Source: Mesorhizobium sp. L-8-3 | GTDB lineage: Bacteria > Pseudomonadota > Alphaproteobacteria > Rhizobiales > Rhizobiaceae | Reading direction: 5' to 3' | Assembly: GCF_016756615.1 (NCBI RefSeq) | Contig: NZ_AP023262.1 | Location: 5,581,501 to 5,645,500 of the forward strand | Length of the DNA: 64,000 nt | Shown: piece after piece, positions 26,466 to 35,143 of the stretch | How the letters are laid out: the number at the start of each line of letters is the position of its first letter | Numbering within the stretch: the first letter of the stretch is position 1 | Program-made: the position numbers and the translations under genes | The notes under the pieces: model-generated | What the model was told of the DNA's origin: nothing | Seen by the model: the letters and a program-made list of their open reading frames with translations, nothing else | The model's database searches: none

Positions 26466-28792
26466 CGCACGGCATAGACGCCAGCTTCCGCCTTAAGAAG
26501 CAGGCGCTGGCGGCGTACCGTCGGCGTGCCCGGCGGAGGAAAGTCCTTGCAGCGTGTGGTGCCCTCCTCGTCCTCGCCCTCGTGGCCGGTCTCTATGTCA
26601 CGGCGAGCCATTGGCTGGTCCGCGACGACGACGATCAATTGGAGATGGCCGAAAGTTCCGCGCTGATACCGGCGGACGCCCCGGTCTATGTTCCTGCGAT
26701 CGTCGATCTTCCCGGAGACCCGATGTGGATCAGCCTCACTCGCGACAGCGCCAGCGCGACGCAGGTCCGCTCGGTCGAGCGGCCCGCCGCGCTCGCCGGG
26801 GCCGGGATTTCGCCGCAGATCGAAATCCTGTCGGACGTGATGCTGAGTTCCAGCGAACGCTTCATGACGACCATCCCCTCCACGCAGGAAGACTTCGCCT
26901 TCTTCCAGGCCCAGCGGACAGCGACGACAATGCCTGCGGCAGGTGCGCCGGCCGACCTCGAGGCCATTCCTGCCACGGACGAGCAGCCGCGGCGGGATCA
27001 AGCCGGTACTGAAGCTCTGTCGACCGGGGATTCGGCTGCCGGCTGGGGACAGACCATCAGTTCGGGCGTGGCCGATCTGCCCGATTTCGACAGGACCGAG
27101 ATCGAGAACAATACCGCCGCGGCGACGGTGACCCCTGAGCAGGAGAGATTCGAAACCACCGAGGATTCGTTCGTGAAGGTGCTGGTCAACCGAAGTCTCG
27201 ACAGCGTCGTCCTGGAGGGACGCTTTTCCTCTGAAGACGCCGAGCTTGCCGGAGAGGCCATGAAAGCGTTCTTCCACCGGGACACACTCGAGCCCGGCTT
27301 CGTCGTGGCCTTGCGTGGATTTCGGACCGGCCGCCGCGCCTCGATGCTGTCGCTGAAGCAGGTTTCGATCTACGGGAACGACAAGTTCGTCGGTACACTA
27401 GCGCGCGACGCATCTGGACGCTTCGGCCCAGCCGCCGATCCATGGGTGCGCGACAATCTGTTCAACTATTCGGGCGAGCCGAAGGACAGCGGCCCCAAGC
27501 GCCAGTACCGGCTGCTCGACGCGATCTATTCGACCGCTGCCCGAAACAGCATTCCCACCGCAGTGATCGGCGAGGCCATCATGCATCTGTCACGCGGGCA
27601 GGACCTGAACGCATTCGCTGCCCACGACGACCGCCTGGTCCTGATCTATTCGAACTCGGCGCGCAGCAAGGACGGCGTCGGCGGACGGGTGCTCTATGTT
27701 GCCGTACAGGGCGCCGAGAAGATGCTGGAATGCTTCGTCTTCCGGCAAGGCGACGGCGAATTCGCCTGCGTGTCGAGAGACGACCAGGTCCGCTCGCTTA
27801 CTGTCACCAATGGAATGGTCACGCCGGTCAACGGCGTACTGACCTCCACCTTCGGACCGCGCATGCATCCGATCCTGAAAACCGTGCGCATCCACAAGGG
27901 CGTCGACTGGATGGCGCCGGTCGGCACGCCTGTCTTTGCAGCCTTCGACGGCGAGATCGCCTTCCAGGGCAGCGGCGGAGACTACGGCAATCTCGTGCGC
28001 ATCTCGCATGCCGACGGCCGCGAAACGCGCTACGCCCACCTGCAGCGTTTCGCCATGAACGATGGCGTCGGCACCTCCGTCAAGGCAGGCGACGTCATCG
28101 GCTATGTCGGCACGACAGGGCTGTCGACCGGTCCGCATCTTCATTTCGAACTGCATCGGGGTATCGAAGCCATCGATCCGTTGGGTACGACGACCGTCGT
28201 GGCCTCCGACAACTCGGCTGTCGAAGCACTGACGGATCGCATCATCCGGGTTGAGAGCGCCAATGACCCCCGCGCCAAGAACCCCTTGTCGACGGCGACC
28301 GGCCTCGGCCAGTTCATCGAATCCACCTGGATCAGGATGATGAACACATACCGGCCCGATCTTGCACGGACGCTATCGCGCGCCGAGCTTCTGGCGTTGC
28401 GATTTGACGCGACGCTTTCACGCGAAATGGTTCTCAACCTGGCACGCGAAGGCGAGGCCTATCTTCGGGCCCGTGGTCATCAGGTCACGGCCAGCCGGCT
28501 CTACCTTTGTCATTTCCTGGGCGCGGAGGGCGCCAACCAGATTCTGTCCAGTCCCGGCGACAAGCTGCTCGCCGGTGTGCTGAGTTCGGACGTGATCCGG
28601 GCCAACCCCTTCCTCGCAGGCAGGACCGTCAACTACCTGGTGAACTGGGCGGAAGCCAAGATGCGTGGCCGCCGCGGGATCGTCGCGACGCAGCCCGCGT
28701 CCGTCACCAGGGAGATCAAACAGACGTCGCCGGAATTCGAGCAGTACAAGGCCGCGATCTCGGGCATCCTGCCGCCCCAGACCAGCTTGTGA
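26462..28792 (+). CDS. Membrane-anchored peptidoglycan hydrolase: M23 endopeptidase fused to a lysozyme-like domain
   Basis: The 776-residue protein has an Arg-rich cytoplasmic start and one membrane helix (about 26-48). A long low-complexity periplasmic region leads to an M23 LytM domain (about residues 455-575) with zinc-site motifs HKGVDW, RYAHL and HLHFEL. The C-terminal 180 residues open with RVESANDP and ATGLGQF, the catalytic-Glu and following motif of lytic transglycosylase-type lysozyme folds. Both halves look active, so the enzyme could cut both peptide and glycan strands. In a T6SS locus it may open the wall for the secretion machine, as TagX does in Acinetobacter. That role is inferred. 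Confidence 0.85.
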   Translation: MTHGIDASFRLKKQALAAYRRRARRRKVLAACGALLVLALVAGLYVTASHWLVRDDDDQLEMAESSALIPADAPVYVPAIVDLPGDPMWISLTRDSASATQVRSVERPAALAGAGISPQIEILSDVMLSSSERFMTTIPSTQEDFAFFQAQRTATTMPAAGAPADLEAIPATDEQPRRDQAGTEALSTGDSAAGWGQTISSGVADLPDFDRTEIENNTAAATVTPEQERFETTEDSFVKVLVNRSLDSVVLEGRFSSEDAELAGEAMKAFFHRDTLEPGFVVALRGFRTGRRASMLSLKQVSIYGNDKFVGTLARDASGRFGPAADPWVRDNLFNYSGEPKDSGPKRQYRLLDAIYSTAARNSIPTAVIGEAIMHLSRGQDLNAFAAHDDRLVLIYSNSARSKDGVGGRVLYVAVQGAEKMLECFVFRQGDGEFACVSRDDQVRSLTVTNGMVTPVNGVLTSTFGPRMHPILKTVRIHKGVDWMAPVGTPVFAAFDGEIAFQGSGGDYGNLVRISHADGRETRYAHLQRFAMNDGVGTSVKAGDVIGYVGTTGLSTGPHLHFELHRGIEAIDPLGTTTVVASDNSAVEALTDRIIRVESANDPRAKNPLSTATGLGQFIESTWIRMMNTYRPDLARTLSRAELLALRFDATLSREMVLNLAREGEAYLRARGHQVTASRLYLCHFLGAEGANQILSSPGDKLLAGVLSSDVIRANPFLAGRTVNYLVNWAEAKMRGRRGIVATQPASVTREIKQTSPEFEQYKAAISGILPPQTSL

Positions 28793-28939
28793 AACCAGCG
28801 GTCGACAAGATCGACCGTTGGAGCGATAGCCATGTGGACCCAGAGGCCCGCGCCGGCGATCGAGGTCGCGTGGATGCGTCGGTGTCCACGCCAACCGGAT
28901 GCGTCAAAACCAGTGGCGCGCCAGCGAACCTCGTTCGCT

Positions 28940-29464
28940 CTATTGCAGATTGATGCGCATCTCGACCCGCCGATTGACCGCATCATAGGGATTGGCGACG
29001 CGCGGGTTCTCCTCGCCCTTGCCCACCGAACTGATGCGTGACGATTCGATGCCGTTCGACAGGAGGAACGTCGTCACGGAGCGCGCCCGCCGTTCGGAAA
29101 GCCCGAGATTGTAGCCGGCCGATCCGTACGCATCGGTATAGCCCTCGACGACGAAGCTGTGAGACTTCAAGCGATTGTCCTTGAGCGCCTTGGCGAACTC
29201 GTCGAGCTTCGCCCGCGCGTCGGGAGTAAGCTCGGCAGAGTCGAGATCGAAATTGACCAGCATGTCGAGCCCGGTCTTGACGGGCGCCTGCGTCTTGCTC
29301 TTGCACTCCTCTTCCGTGCCTACGCAGATGCCGCGAGCGGCACCGAGATCGACCGCGTTCGCAAAGAACTCGACGATATCTTCCGACGCTTGGACAGGCT
29401 CGGCCGATGCATTCGTGGACACTAGCGCTGCTGTTACCACTAGCGTCGAGGCAACCACACGCAT
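28940..29464 (-). CDS. OmpA-family periplasmic or outer-membrane protein
   Basis: The 174-residue protein has a signal peptide (about 1-22, cut after NASA) and an OmpA C-terminal peptidoglycan-binding domain (about 70-174) with VNFDLDSAEL, VEGYTDAYGSAGYN, LSERRARSV and NRRVEMRI. It has no barrel, so it is a free or loosely bound wall-binding protein. It is transcribed toward the M23 gene and away from tagH. The setting suggests an envelope role in the T6SS block. Confidence 0.87.
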   Translation of the reverse strand: MRVVASTLVVTAALVSTNASAEPVQASEDIVEFFANAVDLGAARGICVGTEEECKSKTQAPVKTGLDMLVNFDLDSAELTPDARAKLDEFAKALKDNRLKSHSFVVEGYTDAYGSAGYNLGLSERRARSVTTFLLSNGIESSRISSVGKGEENPRVANPYDAVNRRVEMRINLQ

Positions 29465-29911
29465 GGCAGCATCTCCAGTTCAGCAAGCCGAGTTCGTACC
29501 AAACCCGGCTGCCAAAATTAAGACTCGGGCATTGCCCTGTCAACGAACGTCCTACTGCCGTCACTTGGCGCTGCCGCAGTCTCGAGCACAGCAGCCATCT
29601 TCACCGACTCGGCCATGGGCAAGACGAAAGTTCGAGTTTGTTTGGCTCAATCGACGACGACGGGGCAAGATCGTCACATGCGCCGATCGGTGACCGGTTG
29701 CCCGGAAGATCTCGCGGCGCATCGGTTGGCGCGACGCAGACACAAAGGCCCGAGCGGTCGAAATGCCAGATGGCCTGAAATGCCGGATGGCCTTGCCCGC
29801 TGAACGGGATAGCCGCATGCTGGTACTCAGCGCGGATCGGTCTGGCTTGCAGCGCCTTCCCTGGCGGTGCAAGGAGGCTTCCAATGCGAGAGAAAGTCTG
29901 AAGAGACGCCG
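29465..29911. promoter_or_regulatory. Divergent intergenic region, ompA-like / tagH
   Basis: This 447-bp stretch contains the 5' regions of the OmpA-like gene (minus) and tagH (plus). Short open frames here have no ribosome sites or recognisable products. No RNA gene, insertion sequence or clear operator was seen. Confidence 0.35.
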
Positions 29912-31039
29912 ATGACGATCACTCTGACAATCGTCAACGCGGACATGCTGCCGAAAGGTGCGCCCGCATTCTATCGTGCGACGCTGCACGGCTTTCATAT
30001 CGGGCGTGACCAGCAACTTGACTGGACACTACCCGATCCGTCCCGCCGTATCTCGGGGCGACATTGCGAAATCCGCTTCGAAAACGGCGGCTACTACCTT
30101 TATGACCGGTCCACGAACGGCGTGTTCCTCAACGGATCTTCCGAAAGGATGAGAAGTCCTTTCCGGCTTTCCGACGGCGACAGGCTGGCGATCGGAAGCT
30201 ACATCGTGAGGGTTGCGGTCGAAGGGGACCCGGCGGGCCACACCTTGTCGGAGTTCGCCCCATCGGCACATGGGCGGGACCCCGCTCCGGAGGATGCGGA
30301 AGGACGCGGAACCGGGAGCCCGGATCGCCCCTTGCGAAGGGAGCCGGCTTTCGTCGTCCAGACTGACCAGGCCGAAGCGCGCGATGCTGCCGCCTCCGCC
30401 GCTTGCGAAGCGCGCGACATCCGGCGGGACGAGGCAGCGCGGTACGTGACGGGAGCCGGCTCCGGTCAGCCGACTGCCGAGGCATTCGTCGATGCGTTTT
30501 GCAGAGGGGCAGGGATCGCTCCCGAGATGTTGGCGGCTCGAGATCAGAATGTGCTTGCGGAGGAAATCGGCGAATTTGTCAAGCTGACCGTCGAGCATCT
30601 CGGCGAGTTGCTCAGGGCCCGTGCGACCGCCAAGGCGATGGTAAAGAGTTCGAACCGGACCATGATCGGAAGACAGGACAACAATCCGCTCAAATTTGTT
30701 CCAAGTCCTCCGGAAGTGATCGAAGCGATGTTTGCAGGCAGGCGATCAGGCTATCTTGACGCCAGGGCCAGCCTCGAAGAGGCCTTCGGGGATCTCAAGC
30801 AACACGAAACCGCGACCTACACGGCAATGCAAAAGGCGCTGGCAAGGCTGCTCGACCCGCTGGCCCCGGAAGTCATCGAAACAAAGGCGCAGGGCTCCGC
30901 CTTCACCTCCTCGAAAGCTCGTGCCTGGGACTTGTTCGTGCAGCGTTGGGGGGAACGCAATGCTGGCGAAAACGGCATGCTCGACGCCTTCCTTGCCTAT
31001 TTCTCGGAAGCCTATGACGAGGCGACGGGCAAGAAATAG
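29912..31039 (+). CDS. tagH: T6SS-associated FHA-domain protein TagH
   Basis: ATG at 29912 starts at MTITLTI, giving 375 residues. Residues about 5-100 form an FHA domain with the phosphothreonine-binding loops IGRDQQLDWTLPD, RRISGRHCEI and YDRSTNGVFLNG. The C-terminal 200 residues match the T6SS FHA-associated domain (FCRGAGI, LGELLRARATAKAMVK, AWDLFVQRWGERN). TagH/Fha is the substrate and scaffold of the PpkA/PppA switch and activates TssM-dependent assembly. Here it lies about 8 kb from ppkA but in the same gene block. Confidence 0.9.
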   Translation: MTITLTIVNADMLPKGAPAFYRATLHGFHIGRDQQLDWTLPDPSRRISGRHCEIRFENGGYYLYDRSTNGVFLNGSSERMRSPFRLSDGDRLAIGSYIVRVAVEGDPAGHTLSEFAPSAHGRDPAPEDAEGRGTGSPDRPLRREPAFVVQTDQAEARDAAASAACEARDIRRDEAARYVTGAGSGQPTAEAFVDAFCRGAGIAPEMLAARDQNVLAEEIGEFVKLTVEHLGELLRARATAKAMVKSSNRTMIGRQDNNPLKFVPSPPEVIEAMFAGRRSGYLDARASLEEAFGDLKQHETATYTAMQKALARLLDPLAPEVIETKAQGSAFTSSKARAWDLFVQRWGERNAGENGMLDAFLAYFSEAYDEATGKK

Positions 31040-31376
31040 TGACAACTCTCCGGGTCAGGCGGCGCGCAGAAGGGCGGTTTGGGCTCGAATATTGAAGGCA
31101 CGTTTGGTTCTGGCCGTCGGAACCGTGCGCTCGGTCGGTTGCGACGTTCGCCATCGATCTGCCGCCGCCCTGACCTGCGGGAACTGATGCCGAGATCAGC
31201 GAGATGTTGGTTGAGGTTCCTGATCGTCCGAGAGACGCATGAGTGGACAGGCCGGCCGATCGGTTCAGGTTCGGCGGCCTCCAGCGCGTCGCGTGAAAAA
31301 GGTTTCACGCGACATGCTGGAAATCATTGATATGGCGCGTGTCTTTGTCCCGAAACCGGCTTTCGGGAGACACGCG
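31040..31376. other. Intergenic region between tagH and the methyltransferase gene
   Basis: The two genes converge here over 337 bp. The right third is occupied by a palindromic repeat (see next entry). The rest shows no supported gene. Confidence 0.4.
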
Positions 31377-31380
31377 CTAA
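31281..31380. repeat. Palindromic interspersed repeat, copy A
   Basis: This is a bipartite element of about 100 bp. Its first half is a perfect hairpin with arms GTCGCGTGAAA and TTTCACGCGAC. Its second half is a hairpin with outer arms GCGCGTGTCT/AGACACGCGC and inner arms CCGAAA/TTTCGG. A diverged second copy lies at 34721-34826. The style fits the palindromic elements scattered in rhizobial genomes. The methyltransferase stop codon is at its edge, so its transcript would end in this structure. Confidence 0.8.
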
Positions 31381-32417
31381 TCCCGCTTGGCAATCGTTGC
31401 GTAAACGATGTTTCGGTTCTCGCCGAAGAAGACGTCAGCATCCACGGAGTTTCGGTCGACGCTGCCATTGACGATTTTCCACATATCCGCTTCCGAACGC
31501 AGCAGCAGGGTCCAGTCCATGAAGGTTTCCATGTAGCCATCATCGGTCAGTTCCGGCGAAAAATTCGCAAAGAACAACACGCCGTTGGGCTTCAGCATAC
31601 GCATGCATCGTCTGCTCAGCCGGATCGCGACCGCGTCGGTCAGATAGTCATAGAGACCGGCGGCATAGATGAAATCGAACCGGCCCAGCTTGTGGGCGTC
31701 GGTGAGCAGACCGCGAACGGAGCCATCGATCGCCTCGACGGCAGTGCCCGCGAAGTCGCGAGTGACAGAACCGACGCTTAGCGGATCCTGGTCGAGCGCG
31801 ACCCAGCGCGTGATCCGGCCATTCCTCAGGGCGGCTGACTTCTCGGCTTCGCGCAAGTGCCCGGCCGCAATCGCCAGCACCTCTGTTCCCGGCCCTTTTG
31901 CGTCCGCGATCTCATCCACCTTCTGCGCCAGGATATCGCGCCGCTCCCTCACGGCCACGCAAGAGGGATAGTATTTGCTGAAGGCATAGAGCTCGCGACC
32001 GATCGGCGTTGCGCTGGTCGCGCTGCCCAGGATACTCTCATGCTGGTAGATGAAATCGAGGAGCTGGGCATCGCCCGAATACCCCCTGTTCTTCTCGAAA
32101 GACCAGCGCGTGAAGGGATCCTCGTGGAAGAACGCTGCAACGGGGTGGTTTTGCGCGATCGGTATCAGTTCGCGCCAGACTGCCGGATCGAGCTTGCGGC
32201 GCGTCTTGTGCAACGCCTCGACCGTCCAGCGCATCGTTTGCACCGGGTCCGTGCCACCTTCAAACCACTGCTGCGCCGTATGGAGGATCAGGCCAAGTTC
32301 CGCAGTTGCGGTAGCGAATTGATCTCGCCTGGAAGGGCCGTATCGGGATACGACGTCGGCTGCCATGGCCGTCGGAGTGATGAGACTTTCGCCGTCCAGT
32401 ACTGGTCGGTTGATCAT
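31377..32417 (-). CDS. Class I SAM-dependent methyltransferase (PhcB-like family)
   Basis: ATG at 32417 has GGGGG about ten bases upstream and gives 346 residues; a GTG six codons earlier is possible. The middle holds HEDPFTRWSFEKNRGYSGDAQLLD, split as HEDPFTRW and NRGYSGDAQ, a signature of methyltransferases related to PhcB, which makes 3-hydroxypalmitate methyl ester signals. The SAM-binding part follows: EVLAIAAGHLREAE (motif I, about residue 185) and WVALDQDPLS (motif II). It diverges from the GGDEF-EAL gene. The substrate is unknown; a signalling or fatty-acid methyl ester is one possibility. Confidence 0.75.
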   Translation of the reverse strand: MINRPVLDGESLITPTAMAADVVSRYGPSRRDQFATATAELGLILHTAQQWFEGGTDPVQTMRWTVEALHKTRRKLDPAVWRELIPIAQNHPVAAFFHEDPFTRWSFEKNRGYSGDAQLLDFIYQHESILGSATSATPIGRELYAFSKYYPSCVAVRERRDILAQKVDEIADAKGPGTEVLAIAAGHLREAEKSAALRNGRITRWVALDQDPLSVGSVTRDFAGTAVEAIDGSVRGLLTDAHKLGRFDFIYAAGLYDYLTDAVAIRLSRRCMRMLKPNGVLFFANFSPELTDDGYMETFMDWTLLLRSEADMWKIVNGSVDRNSVDADVFFGENRNIVYATIAKRD

Positions 32418-32641
32418 ACTGACAGCCCCCGCCACCTAGAGCTGCAACCGCATGCGCCACCCTTCGCAGTTGCAACATTTGTCTCGTATTTGATTAGTAT
32501 TTTTGGGAGGGTCTTTACAAAACGCTAACGCAGAGAAAACTTAGTCGCCGTTTTAACGGAAATTTCCATCCGCAGTGCCATGATCGTCTTCACGCCGGGC
32601 TTGCTCATATGCCATTGGCGTAGAGGGACAGCGGGCGCGTC

Positions 32642-34702
32642 ATGCGACAGGCAAGCCGTTTGGCACTGGAGATCTCGCCGCACCCCGACGCAAGGCGTAT
32701 GCCTCAGGCAACGGCAGGCGCTACCGACAGCGATCTGCCCGAGCGGAAGGAACGCCCGTCGCCGGGACATCTGCAGGCGCTCTATCGGAGCGACCGCGAA
32801 GAAGCGCGGCGCATGTCGGTCCGTCACGGCCTCTGGGTTGCCGTGCTTGTCTATCTCATCTTCTCGGCGACGGACATTCTGCTGATTCCAGACGTTGCGA
32901 CGCTGACGATCGCAGTGCGCTTCAGCGTAGGTGTCGCAACCCTGCTCATGGTGGAATGGCAGTTCCGCAACCATTCGCCTGCGTCGCACATGGAATTCAC
33001 CTGTGCCGTCGCCCTGGTCCTTGCCTATGTCGGCTGGCTGTTCTCGTCCATCACGACGCAGTACACGGAGACGATCTCCTATTACCTGGTCTTTGGCGCC
33101 ATCTTCATGATGAGCGCAAATCTGTTCTTCAGCTTCCGTTTCAGCTTTTCACTGCTGGTTTCAGGACTGATGCTCGTGGCGTCGCTCTTCGTCATCCTGA
33201 GCCATTTTCCGCTTAAGAACGTGTATCACCTTTCGTTCGGCGTCTTCTACGTCTCCTGCTTCGTCTTTACCTCCTACGTGAACTGGAGGCTCAATCGAGA
33301 ACGCTACAACGTATTTCTCAACGAGCTGGAAGCCAAGTTCCAGCATGCCGAGGCGACAGAACGCGGCAAGGAGTTGCTACGGCTGTCGCGCACCGATCCG
33401 CTGACCGGCCTGGAGAACCGTCGCGCAATCGACGACAGGCTGCATGACCTGTGGGATGCCTGGCAACGACAGGGCGAGACTTTCGTCGCGATGCTTATCG
33501 ACGTCGATTTCTTCAAGCGGTTCAACGATTGCTACGGTCACCAGGAAGGCGACCTGTGCCTGGTACTGGTCGCCGAAGCGCTACGGAAGACGATCGGCGA
33601 GAGTGTTACGATCGGCCGATATGGCGGCGAGGAGTTCATCGTAATTGCCCCGGTGAAGAATTCCGAACAGGCAATGGATCTGGCCGAGGAATTGCGTCGG
33701 GCCGTGGAGAAACTGGCCCTCAGGCATCAGCAGCGTCGGGACGGCGTCCACATCGTGACAGTCAGCATCGGGGCGACGATCGCAAGACGGCATACAGGCA
33801 GCAAGCTCGAAAAGATCATCAACGAAGCCGATCGCGCGCTCTATCTCGCCAAGGCGAGCGGGCGCAACTGCGTCAAGCTCTTCGATCCGAACGACCCGCA
33901 AAGCAGCGACGAAAGCGAGAACATCGCCGCGCTTCTGAAGATCGCCATCGAGACAGGGCTGGTATCGCTTGTCTACCAGCCGATCAAGGATGTCGGCAAG
34001 AACCAGGTCGAGGCGCTCGAAGCACTCATGCGGCTGCGCATGCTGGACGGCACATCGGTCCCGCCCAGCCTGTTCATTCCGGTCGCCGAACGCACCGGCG
34101 CCATAATTGAATTGGGCCGCTGGGCGATACGGACCGCCTGCCGCGAGGTGATCGCCAATGACCTCGCCCGCATTGTCACCATCAACGTCTCTCCCGTGCA
34201 ACTGAAGATGCCGGGCTTCGCGGCATCGGTTGCCCAGCTACTCTGCGAAGCCGGCGTCTCCGGCAACCGCCTGGCCTTCGAGATCACCGAAGGTCTGGAG
34301 ATGGAGATGCATTCGGATGTGCTGCGCTGCATCGAAGACCTCAAGACGCTCGGCATCGAGATTTGGCTTGACGATTTCGGAACCGGCTTTGCGGGCCTGT
34401 CCTGGCTGCGTCTGATCGAGTTCGACACGGTCAAGGTAGATCGCTCGTTTCTGCACGATTGCGTTTCGGTCCGCGGAAACGATATGTTCCAGGATATCGT
34501 TCGACTGGTCCGCAATCGTGGCCCCAAGATACTGGTCGAAGGCGTCGAGAGCGCCGAACAGCTCGACCTCTTGCATCGATTGAGGATCGACATGGCCCAA
34601 GGCTTCTACCTGGGGCGCCCGACGCGCGGCGATCACATCCATAACGAGGTGCCTCCGCAGGGCCGCTCGCCGGCGAGGTGTCTGCCGGCCCGCACGGCAT
34701 AG
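32642..34702 (+). CDS. Membrane GGDEF-EAL protein (cyclic-di-GMP synthase/phosphodiesterase)
   Basis: The 686-residue protein has a cytoplasmic start and then five or six membrane helices (about residues 65-220). A GGDEF domain has an intact GGEEF active site (residues 328-332). An EAL domain starts at about 435 with YQPI, EALEALMRLR, TINVSP, FEITEG, DDFGTGFAGLSWL, KVDRSF and VEGVE. Catalytic residues of both domains appear present, so the protein could both make and break cyclic-di-GMP, with the membrane part as sensor. It diverges from the methyltransferase gene and is followed 18 bases later by repeat copy B. Confidence 0.92.
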   Translation: MRQASRLALEISPHPDARRMPQATAGATDSDLPERKERPSPGHLQALYRSDREEARRMSVRHGLWVAVLVYLIFSATDILLIPDVATLTIAVRFSVGVATLLMVEWQFRNHSPASHMEFTCAVALVLAYVGWLFSSITTQYTETISYYLVFGAIFMMSANLFFSFRFSFSLLVSGLMLVASLFVILSHFPLKNVYHLSFGVFYVSCFVFTSYVNWRLNRERYNVFLNELEAKFQHAEATERGKELLRLSRTDPLTGLENRRAIDDRLHDLWDAWQRQGETFVAMLIDVDFFKRFNDCYGHQEGDLCLVLVAEALRKTIGESVTIGRYGGEEFIVIAPVKNSEQAMDLAEELRRAVEKLALRHQQRRDGVHIVTVSIGATIARRHTGSKLEKIINEADRALYLAKASGRNCVKLFDPNDPQSSDESENIAALLKIAIETGLVSLVYQPIKDVGKNQVEALEALMRLRMLDGTSVPPSLFIPVAERTGAIIELGRWAIRTACREVIANDLARIVTINVSPVQLKMPGFAASVAQLLCEAGVSGNRLAFEITEGLEMEMHSDVLRCIEDLKTLGIEIWLDDFGTGFAGLSWLRLIEFDTVKVDRSFLHDCVSVRGNDMFQDIVRLVRNRGPKILVEGVESAEQLDLLHRLRIDMAQGFYLGRPTRGDHIHNEVPPQGRSPARCLPARTA

Positions 34703-35143
34703 ATGTCGGCCACAATGCCCTGCAACGCGTTGCGTGAAAAAGGATCACACAACACGCTGTGGGTCTTTGATTTGACGCGTGTCTTTGTCCCGAAACCGGT
34801 ACCTACTTTCGGGAGACATGCTTTAGCCTGAAGTTTGGGGCCCAGAGACAAGCAATTGCTTCATTTGACTCGCATATCTGAAAAAGGGGCCTTTCCGTTA
34901 CTGGACACACGCCCCACTTGCATCAACGAGCGTTTTCAGGCGAATCGAATCATAAAATGGCTGAAGAGTGAAGGTCGAATCGCGCTACGACATTGACACT
35001 TCTCGAAACCGATTTTCAGCTCAACCGACTCAATAGACTCAGCTTTCGGCGGTTTGGGGCCGCAACCTTCGGTTTAGCCGGGTTTTGTTCAGCGAGAACC
35101 GTGATCTGTTGTCTGCCGAGCGCTTTGTCCGCAAGAGGCGAGT
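34703..35143. other. Intergenic region after the GGDEF-EAL gene
   Basis: This is a 441-bp convergent region between the GGDEF-EAL gene and the methylsuccinyl-CoA dehydrogenase gene. Besides repeat copy B at its left end it shows only AT-richer sequence with no supported gene. Confidence 0.4.
34721..34826. repeat. Palindromic interspersed repeat, copy B
   Basis: The second copy of the element at 31281-31380 is in the same orientation. It shares GCGTGAAAAAGG, GCGTGTCTTTGTCCCG, AAACCGG and TTTCGGGAGACA. The first hairpin is decayed and the second carries a short insertion in its loop. It begins 18 bases after the GGDEF-EAL stop codon and could act as a transcript end. Confidence 0.78.
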
